64,000 nt of DNA from assembly GCA_016706845.1 (NCBI GenBank), contig JADJIV010000004.1:1-64000 (forward strand). Reading direction: 5' to 3'. Position numbers and translations under genes: made by a program. Below, in pieces: positions 27,630 through 35,481 of the stretch; position 1 is the first letter of the stretch, and the number at the start of each line of letters is the position of its first letter. This stretch comes from PNOJ01 sp016706845. GTDB lineage: Bacteria > Krumholzibacteriota > Krumholzibacteriia > LZORAL124-64-63. A model generated the notes under the pieces. The model saw only the letters and a list, made by a program, of their open reading frames with translations. It made no database searches and had not been told where the DNA came from.

Positions 27630-29870
27630 ATGACCGAGATCAGGGGCGCTGCGCTGCCGTTCGACATCGACCGCGCCCTCGACGATCAGATCCTGGCCGT
27701 GATGCAGAACCGCCCCACGGTGGTGCTGACCGAGGCGCTGGACCCGCGCACCGTCGAGGCCGCCTGTCACCTGTCCCGCTTCGCGCGCCTGGTGTTCCTG
27801 GCGGACGAAGCGGCGGTGCGGGCCGTCCAGCGCGACCACCTGCCCCACCTCGACCCGACCCGCGTGGCGTACACCTTCCAGAACGCGGCCTTCGTCGACC
27901 CGGCGTCCCGCTCCGACCTTCTGGACGAGTTCGTCACCGAGTACCTGGCCCTGCCGGCGGAGCTGCGCCGCGCCGACCTGCCGCAGGAGGCGCGCCGGCT
28001 GCTGAGCGAGCCCGCCCGCTTCGGCATCATGTGCGTGCGCTGCGGCCACGCCGACACGGTCGTCGGCGGCCTGACGCACGAGCCCCGGCAGTACTTCCGC
28101 CCCATGCTGCGCCTGCTGCGCGTCAACAAGGTCATGTGCGAGGCGGGCATCTTCGTGCTGCCGCCCGACCACCCGTCGGACATCTTCCCGCACAACATCG
28201 TGGTCTTCGGCGACGTCGGCGTGAACGCGACGATGACGCCCGAGACGCTGGCCCGCATCGCGGTGGGCACCTGCGCCGTGGCCCGCGACCTCTTCCCCGA
28301 GGACGTGCTGCCGACGATCAACGGCGCCATCGTCAGCTACTCGCACAAGGGCTCCGACGAGGGCCCCTCGCCCGAGCTGGTCCGGCGCGCCACGGCCCTG
28401 GTGCCGGAAATCCTCGCCGAGCGCGTCGCCCTGGGCGAGCGCTACCGCACGATCCGCATCGAGGGCGAGGTGAAGATCTCCACCGCCCTGTCGCGGCGCT
28501 CGGCCATGTACTACCAGCCGGCCGAGGGCGCGCCCGGCGGCACCAACGTCATCATCGCCCCCAACCTCGACCTCGGGAACCTGCTGTTCCACCTCTACGC
28601 CACGCGCTACCCGGAGGCGAAGAAGTTCCCGGTGATGTTCGGCGTGCGCTTCAAGGGCGTGGACCTGCCGATGGACTCCTCGTCCCAGGACGTCATGCTC
28701 GCGATCAAGGCCAGCCTGCTGCGCCACCACAAGTTCGGCCACTGGACCCGCACCCCCAAGGACACCTTCTTCCCGCGCCCGCGCATCCTGGCGATCAACC
28801 CCGGCTCGACCAGCACCAAGATCAGCGTCTACGAGGGCGACCTCGAGAGCTTCACCAAGGAGCTGCAGCACTCCGCCGCCGAGATGGCGCCCTTCGAGTC
28901 GCGGCCCATCACGGAGCAGGCCGGCTTCCGCAAGCAGGCCGTGCTGGCCGCCCTGGCCGAGCACGACCTGGCGCTGGCCGACCTCGACGCCGTCGCCGGC
29001 CGCGGCGGCCTGGTGCGGCCCATCCCCCACGGCACCTACGCGGTCAACGAGCGGATGCTGGCCGACCTGCGCGCGGCCGTGGGCGGGGAGCACGCCTCCA
29101 ACCTCGGGGCGCTCATCGCCGACGAGCTCTGCCGCGGCACCCCGTTGCCCGCCTACATCGTCGACCCCGTGGTCGTGGACGAGGTCTGGGAGAAGGCCAA
29201 GATCACCGGCTTCAAGGCGGTCCGCCGCCTGGTGATCAGCCACGCCCTGAACCAGATCGCCACGGCGCAGCGCTTCGCGCAGGAGCACGAGACGTTCTAC
29301 GAGCGCATCAACGTGATCGTCTGCCACATGGGCGGCGGCATCACCGTCGGCGCCCACCGCCGCGGCCGCTACCTCGACGTCAACAACGGCCTGAACGGCG
29401 AGGGCCCCTTCACCCCGCAGCGCTCCGGCACCGTGCCCACCGGCCAGCTGATCGACCTCTGCTTCTCCGGCCAGCACACCAAGGCCGAGCTGAAGCTGCT
29501 GAACAAGGGCCGCGGCGGGCTGATCGACCTGCTCGGGACCGCGGACCTGCGCGAGGTGGAGAAGCGCGTCGCGGACGGCGACGAGTGGGCGGCCCTGGTC
29601 TTCGACGCCCTGGCCTACCAGATCGCCAAGCACATCGCCATGCTGCTGCCCGCCTTCCAGGACGAGCCCGTCGACGGCATCCTGCTGACCGGGGGCATGG
29701 CCCGCAGCGCCGACCTGGTCGCGGCGATCCGCTCCTACATCCCGACGTACTGCGGCCGCGTCGCCGTCTATCCCGGCGAGAACGAGATGGCCGCCCTGGT
29801 CCAGGGCGCCCTGCGCGTCCTGAACGGCAAGGAAGCGGCCCGCACCTACGCCCCGGAGGCCAGGCCGTGA
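27630..29870 (+). CDS. Fusion of a phosphate acyltransferase-like domain and butyrate kinase
   Basis: 746 residues; ATG after GGAGGAG. Residues 1 to about 385 form a Pta/Ptb-like acyl-CoA:phosphate acyltransferase domain (NKVMCEAGIFVLPPD, FGDVGVNATMTPETLARIA, SYSHKGSDEGPSPELVRRAT, EGEVKISTALSRRSA, TNVIIAPNLDLGNLLFHL). Residues about 388-746 form a complete acetokinase-family butyrate kinase (RILAINPGSTSTKISVYEGD, AVAGRGGLVRPIPHGTYAVN, RINVIVCHMGGGITVGAHRR, DVNNGLNGEGPFTPQRSGTV, GILLTGGMARS). Acyl-CoA would be turned into acyl phosphate and then acid plus ATP in one polypeptide. A separate phosphotransbutyrylase gene follows at once. Confidence 0.9.
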   Translation: MTEIRGAALPFDIDRALDDQILAVMQNRPTVVLTEALDPRTVEAACHLSRFARLVFLADEAAVRAVQRDHLPHLDPTRVAYTFQNAAFVDPASRSDLLDEFVTEYLALPAELRRADLPQEARRLLSEPARFGIMCVRCGHADTVVGGLTHEPRQYFRPMLRLLRVNKVMCEAGIFVLPPDHPSDIFPHNIVVFGDVGVNATMTPETLARIAVGTCAVARDLFPEDVLPTINGAIVSYSHKGSDEGPSPELVRRATALVPEILAERVALGERYRTIRIEGEVKISTALSRRSAMYYQPAEGAPGGTNVIIAPNLDLGNLLFHLYATRYPEAKKFPVMFGVRFKGVDLPMDSSSQDVMLAIKASLLRHHKFGHWTRTPKDTFFPRPRILAINPGSTSTKISVYEGDLESFTKELQHSAAEMAPFESRPITEQAGFRKQAVLAALAEHDLALADLDAVAGRGGLVRPIPHGTYAVNERMLADLRAAVGGEHASNLGALIADELCRGTPLPAYIVDPVVVDEVWEKAKITGFKAVRRLVISHALNQIATAQRFAQEHETFYERINVIVCHMGGGITVGAHRRGRYLDVNNGLNGEGPFTPQRSGTVPTGQLIDLCFSGQHTKAELKLLNKGRGGLIDLLGTADLREVEKRVADGDEWAALVFDALAYQIAKHIAMLLPAFQDEPVDGILLTGGMARSADLVAAIRSYIPTYCGRVAVYPGENEMAALVQGALRVLNGKEAARTYAPEARP

Positions 29871-29892
29871 CCCCATCCGCACCCTGGACGAG

Positions 29893-30780
29893 ATGGTCGC
29901 CTCTCTGCGCGCGACGCCGTCCCGCCACGTGGCCGTGGCGGCGGGCCACGACCCCCACACAATCGAAGCCGCGGCCCGCGCCGTCCGCGAGGGGATCGCG
30001 CGGGTGACCCTGGTGGGCGACGCGGCCCGCATCGGCGCCCTGTGCGCCGCGCAGGGCCTCGACCGCGGCGCCTTCACGGTGATCGACGAGCCGGACGTCG
30101 CGGCCGCCGGGCTGCGCGCCCGCGACCTGGTGCGCGACGGTCGCGCCGACGTGCTGATGAAGGGCCTGATCTCCACCTCCGACTACATGAAGTCCATCCT
30201 GGACAAGGAGCGCGGCCTGCTGCCGGAGGGGGCGATCCTGACCCACCTGACGGTCTTCGAACTGCCCGCCCACACCGCCCGGCACGGCAAGCTGCTGTTC
30301 GTCAGCGACGTGGCGATCATCCCGCTGCCGGACCTCGCCACCAAGAAGAAGATCCTGCGCTGCTGCGTGGACGCGGCGCACAGCTTCGGCCTGGAGCGGC
30401 CCCTGGCCGCCCTGCTGGCCGCCAGCGAGAAGGTCAGCCCGAAGATGCCGGCGACCGTCGAGGCGGCGGCGATCGCGGCGGACGCGGCCGTGGACTTCCC
30501 CGACGCCGTGGTCGACGGCCCCCTGGCCCTGGACGTCGCCATCTCGCCCGAAGCCTGCGCCATCAAGGGCCTGAACTCGCCGGTGGGCGGCGCCGCGGAC
30601 ATCCTGGTCTTCCCCAACATCGAGAGCGGCAACGTCTTCTACAAGGCGGGCACCCTGCTCTCCGGCGGGCGCCTGGCCGCCGCGGTCGTGGGCACCAGCG
30701 CGCCCTGCGTGCTGACCAGCCGCGCCGACAGCGAGGAATCCAAGTTTCTTTCCATCGCCTTGGGCTGCCGCCTGGTTTGA
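29893..30780 (+). CDS. ptb: Phosphate butyryltransferase
   Basis: 295 residues from the ATG at 29893. Family motifs: ADVLMKGLISTSDYMKSILD, LLPEGAILTHLTVFELP, LLFVSDVAIIPLPDL, ALLAASEKVSPKMPATVEA, INSPVGGAADILVFPNIESG-like block, and GTLLSGGRLAAAVVGTSAP. The enzyme exchanges CoA for phosphate on butyryl-CoA. The conserved N-terminus IRTLDEM is encoded upstream but in frame only if one C is added to the CCCC at 29871-29874. In that case a GTG at 29867 overlapping the previous stop would be the real start, as elsewhere in this genome. It works with the fused butyrate kinase. Confidence 0.9.
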   Translation: MVASLRATPSRHVAVAAGHDPHTIEAAARAVREGIARVTLVGDAARIGALCAAQGLDRGAFTVIDEPDVAAAGLRARDLVRDGRADVLMKGLISTSDYMKSILDKERGLLPEGAILTHLTVFELPAHTARHGKLLFVSDVAIIPLPDLATKKKILRCCVDAAHSFGLERPLAALLAASEKVSPKMPATVEAAAIAADAAVDFPDAVVDGPLALDVAISPEACAIKGLNSPVGGAADILVFPNIESGNVFYKAGTLLSGGRLAAAVVGTSAPCVLTSRADSEESKFLSIALGCRLV

Positions 30781-30839
30781 TCGCGGCAGTCGGTCCGCCC
30801 GAGCACGCCGCCCGAGTCTCCTGCGTCCCGCACCTATCG

Positions 30840-30955
30840 ACCCTACCGTGACGGGGGACGCGCTCCGGGCACTTCCTGTGCCCGGAGCGCTTGACTTCCG
30901 GCCTCCTGCGCCCTCCTGGCGCAGGAGGCCTGCAGACACCCCCGTCACGGAGGGT
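30840..30955 (-). repeat. Structured palindromic repeat, copy A
   Basis: Three-way-junction sequence. The outer stem is 30846-30857 with 30939-30950 (12 bp, perfect), extended by ACCCT/AGGGT (30840-30844, 30951-30955). Two perfect 13-bp hairpins are inside: 30860-30872/30878-30890 and 30900-30912/30918-30930, each with a 5-base loop. Read on the minus strand the loops are AGGAG (arm 1) and AGGAA (arm 2), and the junction linkers match copies B and C. It lies 60 bp after ptb, in inverted orientation to copy B. Confidence 0.9.
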
Positions 30956-31008
30956 CAGGGACGGTGGCGGCGATGGAAGGGACCTGGCCACGAATCATCC
31001 CCGCCCAT

Positions 31009-31187
31009 GCCCATGCTGCTGTTCGACTTGGATCCACACATCCTGTGGTGACAGGGGTGTCCTGCAGGCCCTGGAGCCAGGATGGCGGAAGGGCCGGAAG
31101 GTCAAGCGAGTCGGGCACAGGATGTGCCCGACGAGCGCCCCCTGTCACCACAGGATGTGGGGATCCAAGTCGCAACACCGCATGGGC
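31009..31187 (+). repeat. Structured palindromic repeat, copy B (extended stem)
   Basis: The outer stem is 31037-31057 with 31139-31159 (21 bp), then one mismatch, then 31024-31035 with 31161-31172 (12 bp), then GTT/AAC and GCCCATGC/GCATGGGC (31009-31016, 31180-31187). Arm 1 (31067-31095) is GGCCCT-gga-GCC-AGGAT-GGC-gga-AGGGCC. Arm 2 (31110-31132) is a 9-bp stem with loop AGGAT. It ends 93 bp before the first HDOD gene, so it sits in its promoter/leader region. Arm 1 and its linkers differ from copy C at only about two positions. Confidence 0.9.
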
Positions 31188-31280
31188 AGAACCAATTCAT
31201 TCAAGATGGGTCGGGGATTGCCGATCACACCGTTGACCACTCTACTGTTGTCGAGCTCTTCGTCGCCCACGGAGCCCGCT

Positions 31281-32211
31281 ATGGATGTCGCGACCCACGG
31301 TCCCGGCACGTTCAAGGAAGACTTCGCCAAGGCCTTCAGGACCGTCAAGCTGCCGGTGCTGCCGGCGGCCGTGGCGCGCCTGCTCGCGGAGGTCAACAGT
31401 CCCGACGCCCAGATCGCGAGCATCGAGCGCATCATCGGGGCGGAGCCGCTGATCAGCGCCAAGGTGCTGCGCACGATCAACTCCTCGCACTTCGCGCTGC
31501 GCACCACGGTGACGTCGATCCGCCACGCCGTGGCCTTGCTGGGGCTGGACCGCATCCGCTCGATCGTGCTGAGCTACGCGATCCTGGAATCGGTGCCGCA
31601 CCCCCCGACCACCCTGTTCAAGCACGAGGCCTTCTGGACCGACACCCTGCTGCGCTCGCTGCTGGCCCGCATCCTGTCGCGGCGCTCCGGCCTGGGGGAC
31701 GAGGACGAGGCGTTCACGGCGATGATGCTCGCCGACATCGCCGTGCCCATCCTGCTGACCGTCTACGCCGACACCTACTTGTCGGTCTTCGCGCGTTGGA
31801 GCGGCCAGCCGAACGAACTGGCGCAGCTCGAGCGCGACCACGTGGGCTGGGACCACGCCCTGGCCAGCGCCTGGATCCTCGAGAAGTGGGAGTTCCCGCC
31901 CGCGCTGGTGACGATCGCCGGCGCCCACAACTCCAGCGCCGAGCAGATCCGCCGCCAGGGGCTCGCCAACACCGTGGCGCTGCCGGTGATGGTGGCCTCA
32001 CTGCTGCCCAGCGCGCTCAAGCCGGACGCGGGCCCGCTGCCGCAACCTGATCCGCGTCGCCCGCAAGGAGCTGAACATCGCGCCGCCGGCCTGGCCGGCG
32101 ATCCACGACCAGGTCCGCGACAGCTTCGAAGCCATCAGCTCCGAGTTCGAGCTGACGGGCCATCTCGCCTGCGAGACCCTGAACGTCCTGCAGGAGACGG
32201 TCAGCCACTGA
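31281..32211 (+). CDS. HDOD-domain protein, frameshifted near the C-terminus
   Basis: About 309 residues after removing one base near 32021-32043. The HDOD core is clear: FRTVKLPVLPAAVARLLAEV, IERIIGAEPLISAKVLRTIN, ALRTTVTSIRHAVALLGLDR, IRSIVLSYAILE. The tail after the break reads RNLIRVARKELNIAPPAWPA and ends LQETVSH, matching the paralogue that follows. HDOD proteins are HD-fold relatives without phosphodiesterase residues and act in signalling. The ATG at 31281 follows GGAG by 6 bases; longer upstream open sequence is only repeat B. Tandem with a paralogue 25 bp downstream. Confidence 0.88.
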
Positions 32212-32236
32212 CGCCATCGGGAGGGACGACGACGCC

Positions 32237-33196
32237 ATGGGCCTGCTCGATACGTTGAAGCTGCACACCGCCGTCGCGGACGGGAACTTCGACGTGATGT
32301 TCGCCCGCGTGAAGCTGCCGCCGCTGCCCGCCGCCGTGGCGAAGGTGCTGGAGGAGGTGAACCGCGAGGATCCGGACATTCTGAAACTCGAGACGATCAT
32401 CGGGTCCGAGCTGGAATTGAGCGTGCGGATCCTGACGACCATCAATTCGTCGCTGTTCGCGCTGCGCAACGAGGTCACCAGCGTCCGGCACGCCATCAGC
32501 CTGCTGGGTTTCGACCGGGTCCGCTCGGTAATCCTGAGCTACTCGGTCCACGACGCGCTGCCGCGGCCGCCCGGCGATCTGTTCCAGCACGAGGCCTACT
32601 GGACGGATACACTGCTGCGCTCGCTGCTGGCCCGTACGTTGGCGCGCCGCTGCCGGCCCGACGAGGCGGAGGCGGCCTTCACGGCCATGCTGGTGGCCGA
32701 CGTGGCGGTGCCGGTGCTGCTGACCGGCTGCCAGACGTTCTACGAGCCGATGCTGACCGAGTGGCGCCGCAGCCGGCGGCCGCTGGCCGAGATCGAGCGC
32801 GAGGCCCACGGCTGGGACCACGGCCGGGCCGGCGCCTGGATCCTGCGCTCCTGGAAGTTCCCCGAGAGCATGGTCGCCCTGGTCGGAGCCCACACCTCCA
32901 CGCCCGACCAGATCGTCGCGGCGGGACTGGGGGACACGGTCGCGCCCTGCATCGCGACGGCGTCGCTGCTGCCCAGCAGCCTCTGCCGCGAACCCGCGCG
33001 CTGCGATGCCCTCATCGACCGGGCCTTCTCGTCGCTCGACATCCCACCCGCCGAATGGCCCGGCATCCACGCCGAGGTCCGCGACGAGTTCCGGTCGATC
33101 TTCGTCCAGTTCGGCCTCACGAGCCGCCACATGGAGGCGACCGAGGAAGTCCTCGCCGCCGCGATCCGACGGCGCGGCCTGGAGCTCCGCGACTGA
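32237..33196 (+). CDS. HDOD-domain protein, paralogue of the preceding gene
   Basis: 319 residues; strong GGGAGGG ribosome site. Same layout as its neighbour: FARVKLPPLPAAVAKVLEEV, LETIIGSELELSVRILTTIN, ALRNEVTSVRHAISLLGFDR, VRSVILSYSVHDALPRPP, then a helical C-terminal half (YWTDTLLRSLLARTLARRC, REAHGWDHGRAGAWILRSWK). The pair clearly arose by tandem duplication, with extended identity in the HDOD core and weaker similarity after it. No attached sensor or output domain is visible, so the partner must be encoded elsewhere. Confidence 0.9.
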   Translation: MGLLDTLKLHTAVADGNFDVMFARVKLPPLPAAVAKVLEEVNREDPDILKLETIIGSELELSVRILTTINSSLFALRNEVTSVRHAISLLGFDRVRSVILSYSVHDALPRPPGDLFQHEAYWTDTLLRSLLARTLARRCRPDEAEAAFTAMLVADVAVPVLLTGCQTFYEPMLTEWRRSRRPLAEIEREAHGWDHGRAGAWILRSWKFPESMVALVGAHTSTPDQIVAAGLGDTVAPCIATASLLPSSLCREPARCDALIDRAFSSLDIPPAEWPGIHAEVRDEFRSIFVQFGLTSRHMEATEEVLAAAIRRRGLELRD

Positions 33197-33209
33197 GCCG
33201 CGGCACGCC

Positions 33210-33230
33210 AGGGGGGCCCCGGGGCCCCCT
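33210..33230. terminator. GC-rich hairpin between convergent genes
   Basis: AGGGGG / CCCCCT with a 9-base loop, 14 bp after the second HDOD gene. There is no T-run, so it is only a candidate. Confidence 0.4.
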
Positions 33231-33246
33231 CGCCGTCGCTACCGCG

Positions 33247-33832
33247 TCAGCGGTAGCTCGCCTCGCCCCAGCTGCTGGCGCGTCCGTCGTCCAGCGGCAG
33301 GCCTGGTGGGGGGGGGGGGGCCGTCGGGGCAGCCCATCTCGTTGTAGGCCGCCAGCAGGTCCTTGATCGCCAGGCCCTGCCCGCGGGCGGGATCCGTCGG
33401 GTCGCTGCCGAGCGGGTACATCGCCAGGAAGGCGTTGCCGTCGTCGATGGCGTCCTGGATGTCGTCGCTGGCGCCGTTGGCGACGTTCAGCATGGCCGCG
33501 ATCAGGTGGTGGGCCAGGATGACGGTCGCGTCGCCGCGCACGGGCCGGCGGATGATCGCGATCAGCTGCGCCTGGTCGTAGGCCACGCCGCCGAGGCCGA
33601 AGCTCGTCATCGGCCAGGGGTGGTTCTTCCGAGCCGGGCGTGAAGTGGCGGCCGCCGGGGCAGTCGCAGGTGAACGCAGCCGAAGGTGCGGTGTTGCGGA
33701 CGTCCGTTGTGGGGTAGGCCGGCGTGGTCAGCGGTGCCGGCGACCGTGTAGTCGCGCACAGTCGCCCCAGGCCGGCCAGCGTGGCGGTGAGCGAAGGCAG
33801 GACGGGACGCTGCCGGCGGGGCGCGCCGGTGA
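33247..33832 (-). pseudogene. Broken gene for a TPGYWKNHP-type secreted protein
   Basis: Fragments in three frames reconstruct a recognisable secreted-protein C-terminus: RDYTVAGTADHAG, AAFTCDCPGGRHFTPG, then (two bases missing near 33640, presumably YW) KNHPWPMTSFGLGGVAYDQA, then RPVRGDATVILAHHLIAAML and AIKDLLAAYNEMGCPDGP, then a 13-G homopolymer, and in a third frame LPLDDGRASSWGEASYR and stop at 33247. The TPGYWKNHP domain occurs on many bacterial exported proteins; its role is unknown. The tail SSWGEASYR resembles the motif on other exported proteins here. The N-terminal part is absent because the gene runs into the 19-C tract at 33833. Confidence 0.6.
33308..33320. repeat. Homopolymer of 13 G
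   Basis: Lies inside the broken secreted-protein gene, exactly where the reading frame is lost. Probably a sequencing or assembly artefact. Confidence 0.8.
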
Positions 33833-35272
33833 CCCCCCCCCCCCCCCCCCCTGGACCCGGGGCCGGATGCCGGCGGGGTCGGGGGCCCGCGGTCTCCCCC
33901 GCCGGAAATACCACACCAGGCCGGTCAGCGTGAGCCCGGCCCCCAGCAGCGACGGCAGCGGCGCCGTGATCGCCGTGACCACCAGGAACGCCGCCTGGAT
34001 CACCAGCACGACGCCCAGGGTCCAGGGCCAGCCCGGCACGCGGAACGGGCGCGGCGCGTCGGGCAGGCGGCGGCGCAGGACCGCGACCGCGGCGAAGGTC
34101 GACAGGTTGAAGACCGCGGAGGTGAAGGCGAAGAAATCGATGACCGTCTCGTAGGACCGCCCGGCGAGACCGGCCGCGACCAAGAGGACCGTCGCCCAGA
34201 TCCCCTGGGCGACCAGCGCGCCGACCGGCGTGCGGTGGCGCGGGTGGACGCCGCCGAACACGGCCGGGAACAGGCCGTCGCGGGCCATCGCGTGCCAGGT
34301 GCGGGCCTTGACCAGGACCTGCGCGTTGATGTTGCCGAAGGTGCTCAGCACCACCGCGAGCGCGATCAGCGCCGCCCCGGCCGGGCCGAGCGCCGAGCGC
34401 ATCGCGTCGGCGGCGACCTGCTTCGCGCCGGCCATGCCCGCGGGTCCGAGCTGGCGCAGGTAGGCGGCGTTCACCAGGAGGTAGGTCGCCATGACCACGG
34501 CGATGCCCAGCAGCAGGGAGCGCGGCAGGTTGCGCTCCGGCTCGCGCACCTCTTCCGCCACGTAGGTGGCCCCCTCCCAGCCGCTGAAGGCGAAGAAGGC
34601 GTAGCGCAGCGAAGCTCCCACGGCCAGCACCGCGGCCCAGCCGCTGGGCGACGCGAGCGGCGTCGCAGCTCCGGCGGGTGCCGCGCCGCGCGCCGCGGTC
34701 AGCCCGACCCAGGCCACCGCCGCGAGCGCGGCCAGCTTCAGCACGGTGAGCGCATTCTGGGCGCGGCCGCCTTCCCGGACACCCCGGACGTTGATCCAGG
34801 TCAGCAGCCAGACCCCGCCGGCGGCGGCGGCCGTCTCGAGTCCGCGCGGCCAGCCGGCGCCGCCGCCCGACTCCCACAGCGTCCGCGCGTACTCGGCGAA
34901 GACCAGGGCGACCGCGGCGATCGTCGCCGTCTCGGAGACGAAGAACATCGCCCAGCCGCGAAGGAACGCCCACCACGGCGGGTAGGCGGCCTTGAGGTAG
35001 GCGTACGGCCCCCCCGAGCGCGGCAGCATGGCCACCATCTCGGCGTAGCACAGCGCGCTCAGGATGGTCATGGCCCCGGCCAGGACCCAGACGCCGAAGA
35101 ACAGCGTCGCCCCGCCGGTCAGGGCCATGATCGGGCCGGGCGTGCGGAAGATGCCGGACCCGATGATGCGGCCGACGACCAGGGACAGGGCCTCGCGGAA
35201 GCCCAGGGCGCGGGTCAGGGCGGGCCCGCTCGCGGGCGCCGTCGCTGCCGGTGGTTGCCGTGCCGATGCCAA
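33728..35272 (-). CDS. APC-family amino-acid permease
   Basis: Twelve-segment amino-acid/polyamine/organocation transporter. N-terminal LGFREALSLVVGRIIGSGIF and TPGPIMALTGG are the canonical LAT/APC substrate-binding start of TM1; RSGGPYAYLKAAYPPWWAF follows, and TM6 has FFAFSGWEGATYVAEEVREP. TTG start with AGGAAGGAG upstream. The reliable protein ends near VWYFRRGRPRAPDPAGIRPR at about 33852. The remaining residues are translated from the 19-C run and the neighbouring broken gene and should be ignored. True length is therefore about 470 residues. Substrate unknown. Confidence 0.85.
   Translation of the reverse strand: MASARQPPAATAPASGPALTRALGFREALSLVVGRIIGSGIFRTPGPIMALTGGATLFFGVWVLAGAMTILSALCYAEMVAMLPRSGGPYAYLKAAYPPWWAFLRGWAMFFVSETATIAAVALVFAEYARTLWESGGGAGWPRGLETAAAAGGVWLLTWINVRGVREGGRAQNALTVLKLAALAAVAWVGLTAARGAAPAGAATPLASPSGWAAVLAVGASLRYAFFAFSGWEGATYVAEEVREPERNLPRSLLLGIAVVMATYLLVNAAYLRQLGPAGMAGAKQVAADAMRSALGPAGAALIALAVVLSTFGNINAQVLVKARTWHAMARDGLFPAVFGGVHPRHRTPVGALVAQGIWATVLLVAAGLAGRSYETVIDFFAFTSAVFNLSTFAAVAVLRRRLPDAPRPFRVPGWPWTLGVVLVIQAAFLVVTAITAPLPSLLGAGLTLTGLVWYFRRGRPRAPDPAGIRPRVQGGGGGGSPARPAGSVPSCLRSPPRWPAWGDCARLHGRRHR
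33833..33851. repeat. Homopolymer of 19 C
   Basis: Joins the permease C-terminus to the middle of a secreted-protein gene. This is the longest mononucleotide run in the window and a possible false join. Confidence 0.8.
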
Positions 35273-35359
35273 GGCGACTCCTTCCTGTCCCCGGCATCGA
35301 TATCACGGCCCGCGCCGGCGCGACATCGGAATCTGCACTTGAACGGCTGCAGACGGCGG

Positions 35360-35387
35360 CTGACAATCGTCGGGCGGCGCCTAGAAT
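35360..35387 (+). promoter_or_regulatory. Promoter of the gdpD-hydrolase-mtgA operon
   Basis: CTGACA, 16-bp spacer, TAGAAT, about 95 bp before the first gene of the operon. Confidence 0.6.
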
Positions 35388-35393
35388 TTGGCA

Positions 35394-35426
35394 CCGGCCG
35401 GCAGCCCTGAACGGCCGGGGTTTTTT
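35394..35426 (+). terminator. Leader hairpin plus T6, candidate attenuator
   Basis: CCGGCC / GGCCGG with a 13-base loop followed by GG and TTTTTT. It sits just after the promoter and before the gdpD-like start, so it may terminate or attenuate leader transcription. The next 30 bases are a G11-C6 homopolymer block of doubtful quality. Confidence 0.5.
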
Positions 35427-35439
35427 GCGGGGGGCGGGC

Positions 35440-35456
35440 GGGGGGGGGGGCCCCCC
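35440..35456. repeat. G11-C6 homopolymer block
   Basis: Mononucleotide runs in the leader of the gdpD-like gene, between the attenuator-like hairpin and the ribosome site. Possibly an artefact. Confidence 0.7.
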
Positions 35457-35481
35457 TTTTCGAACCAGGTGGAGCCCCGGC

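Noticed and set aside
33833..33851. Poly-C run as a natural terminator or phase-variation tract
   Set aside because: It lies at a point where two unrelated genes are fused out of frame, which fits an assembly artefact better; reported as a finding instead.
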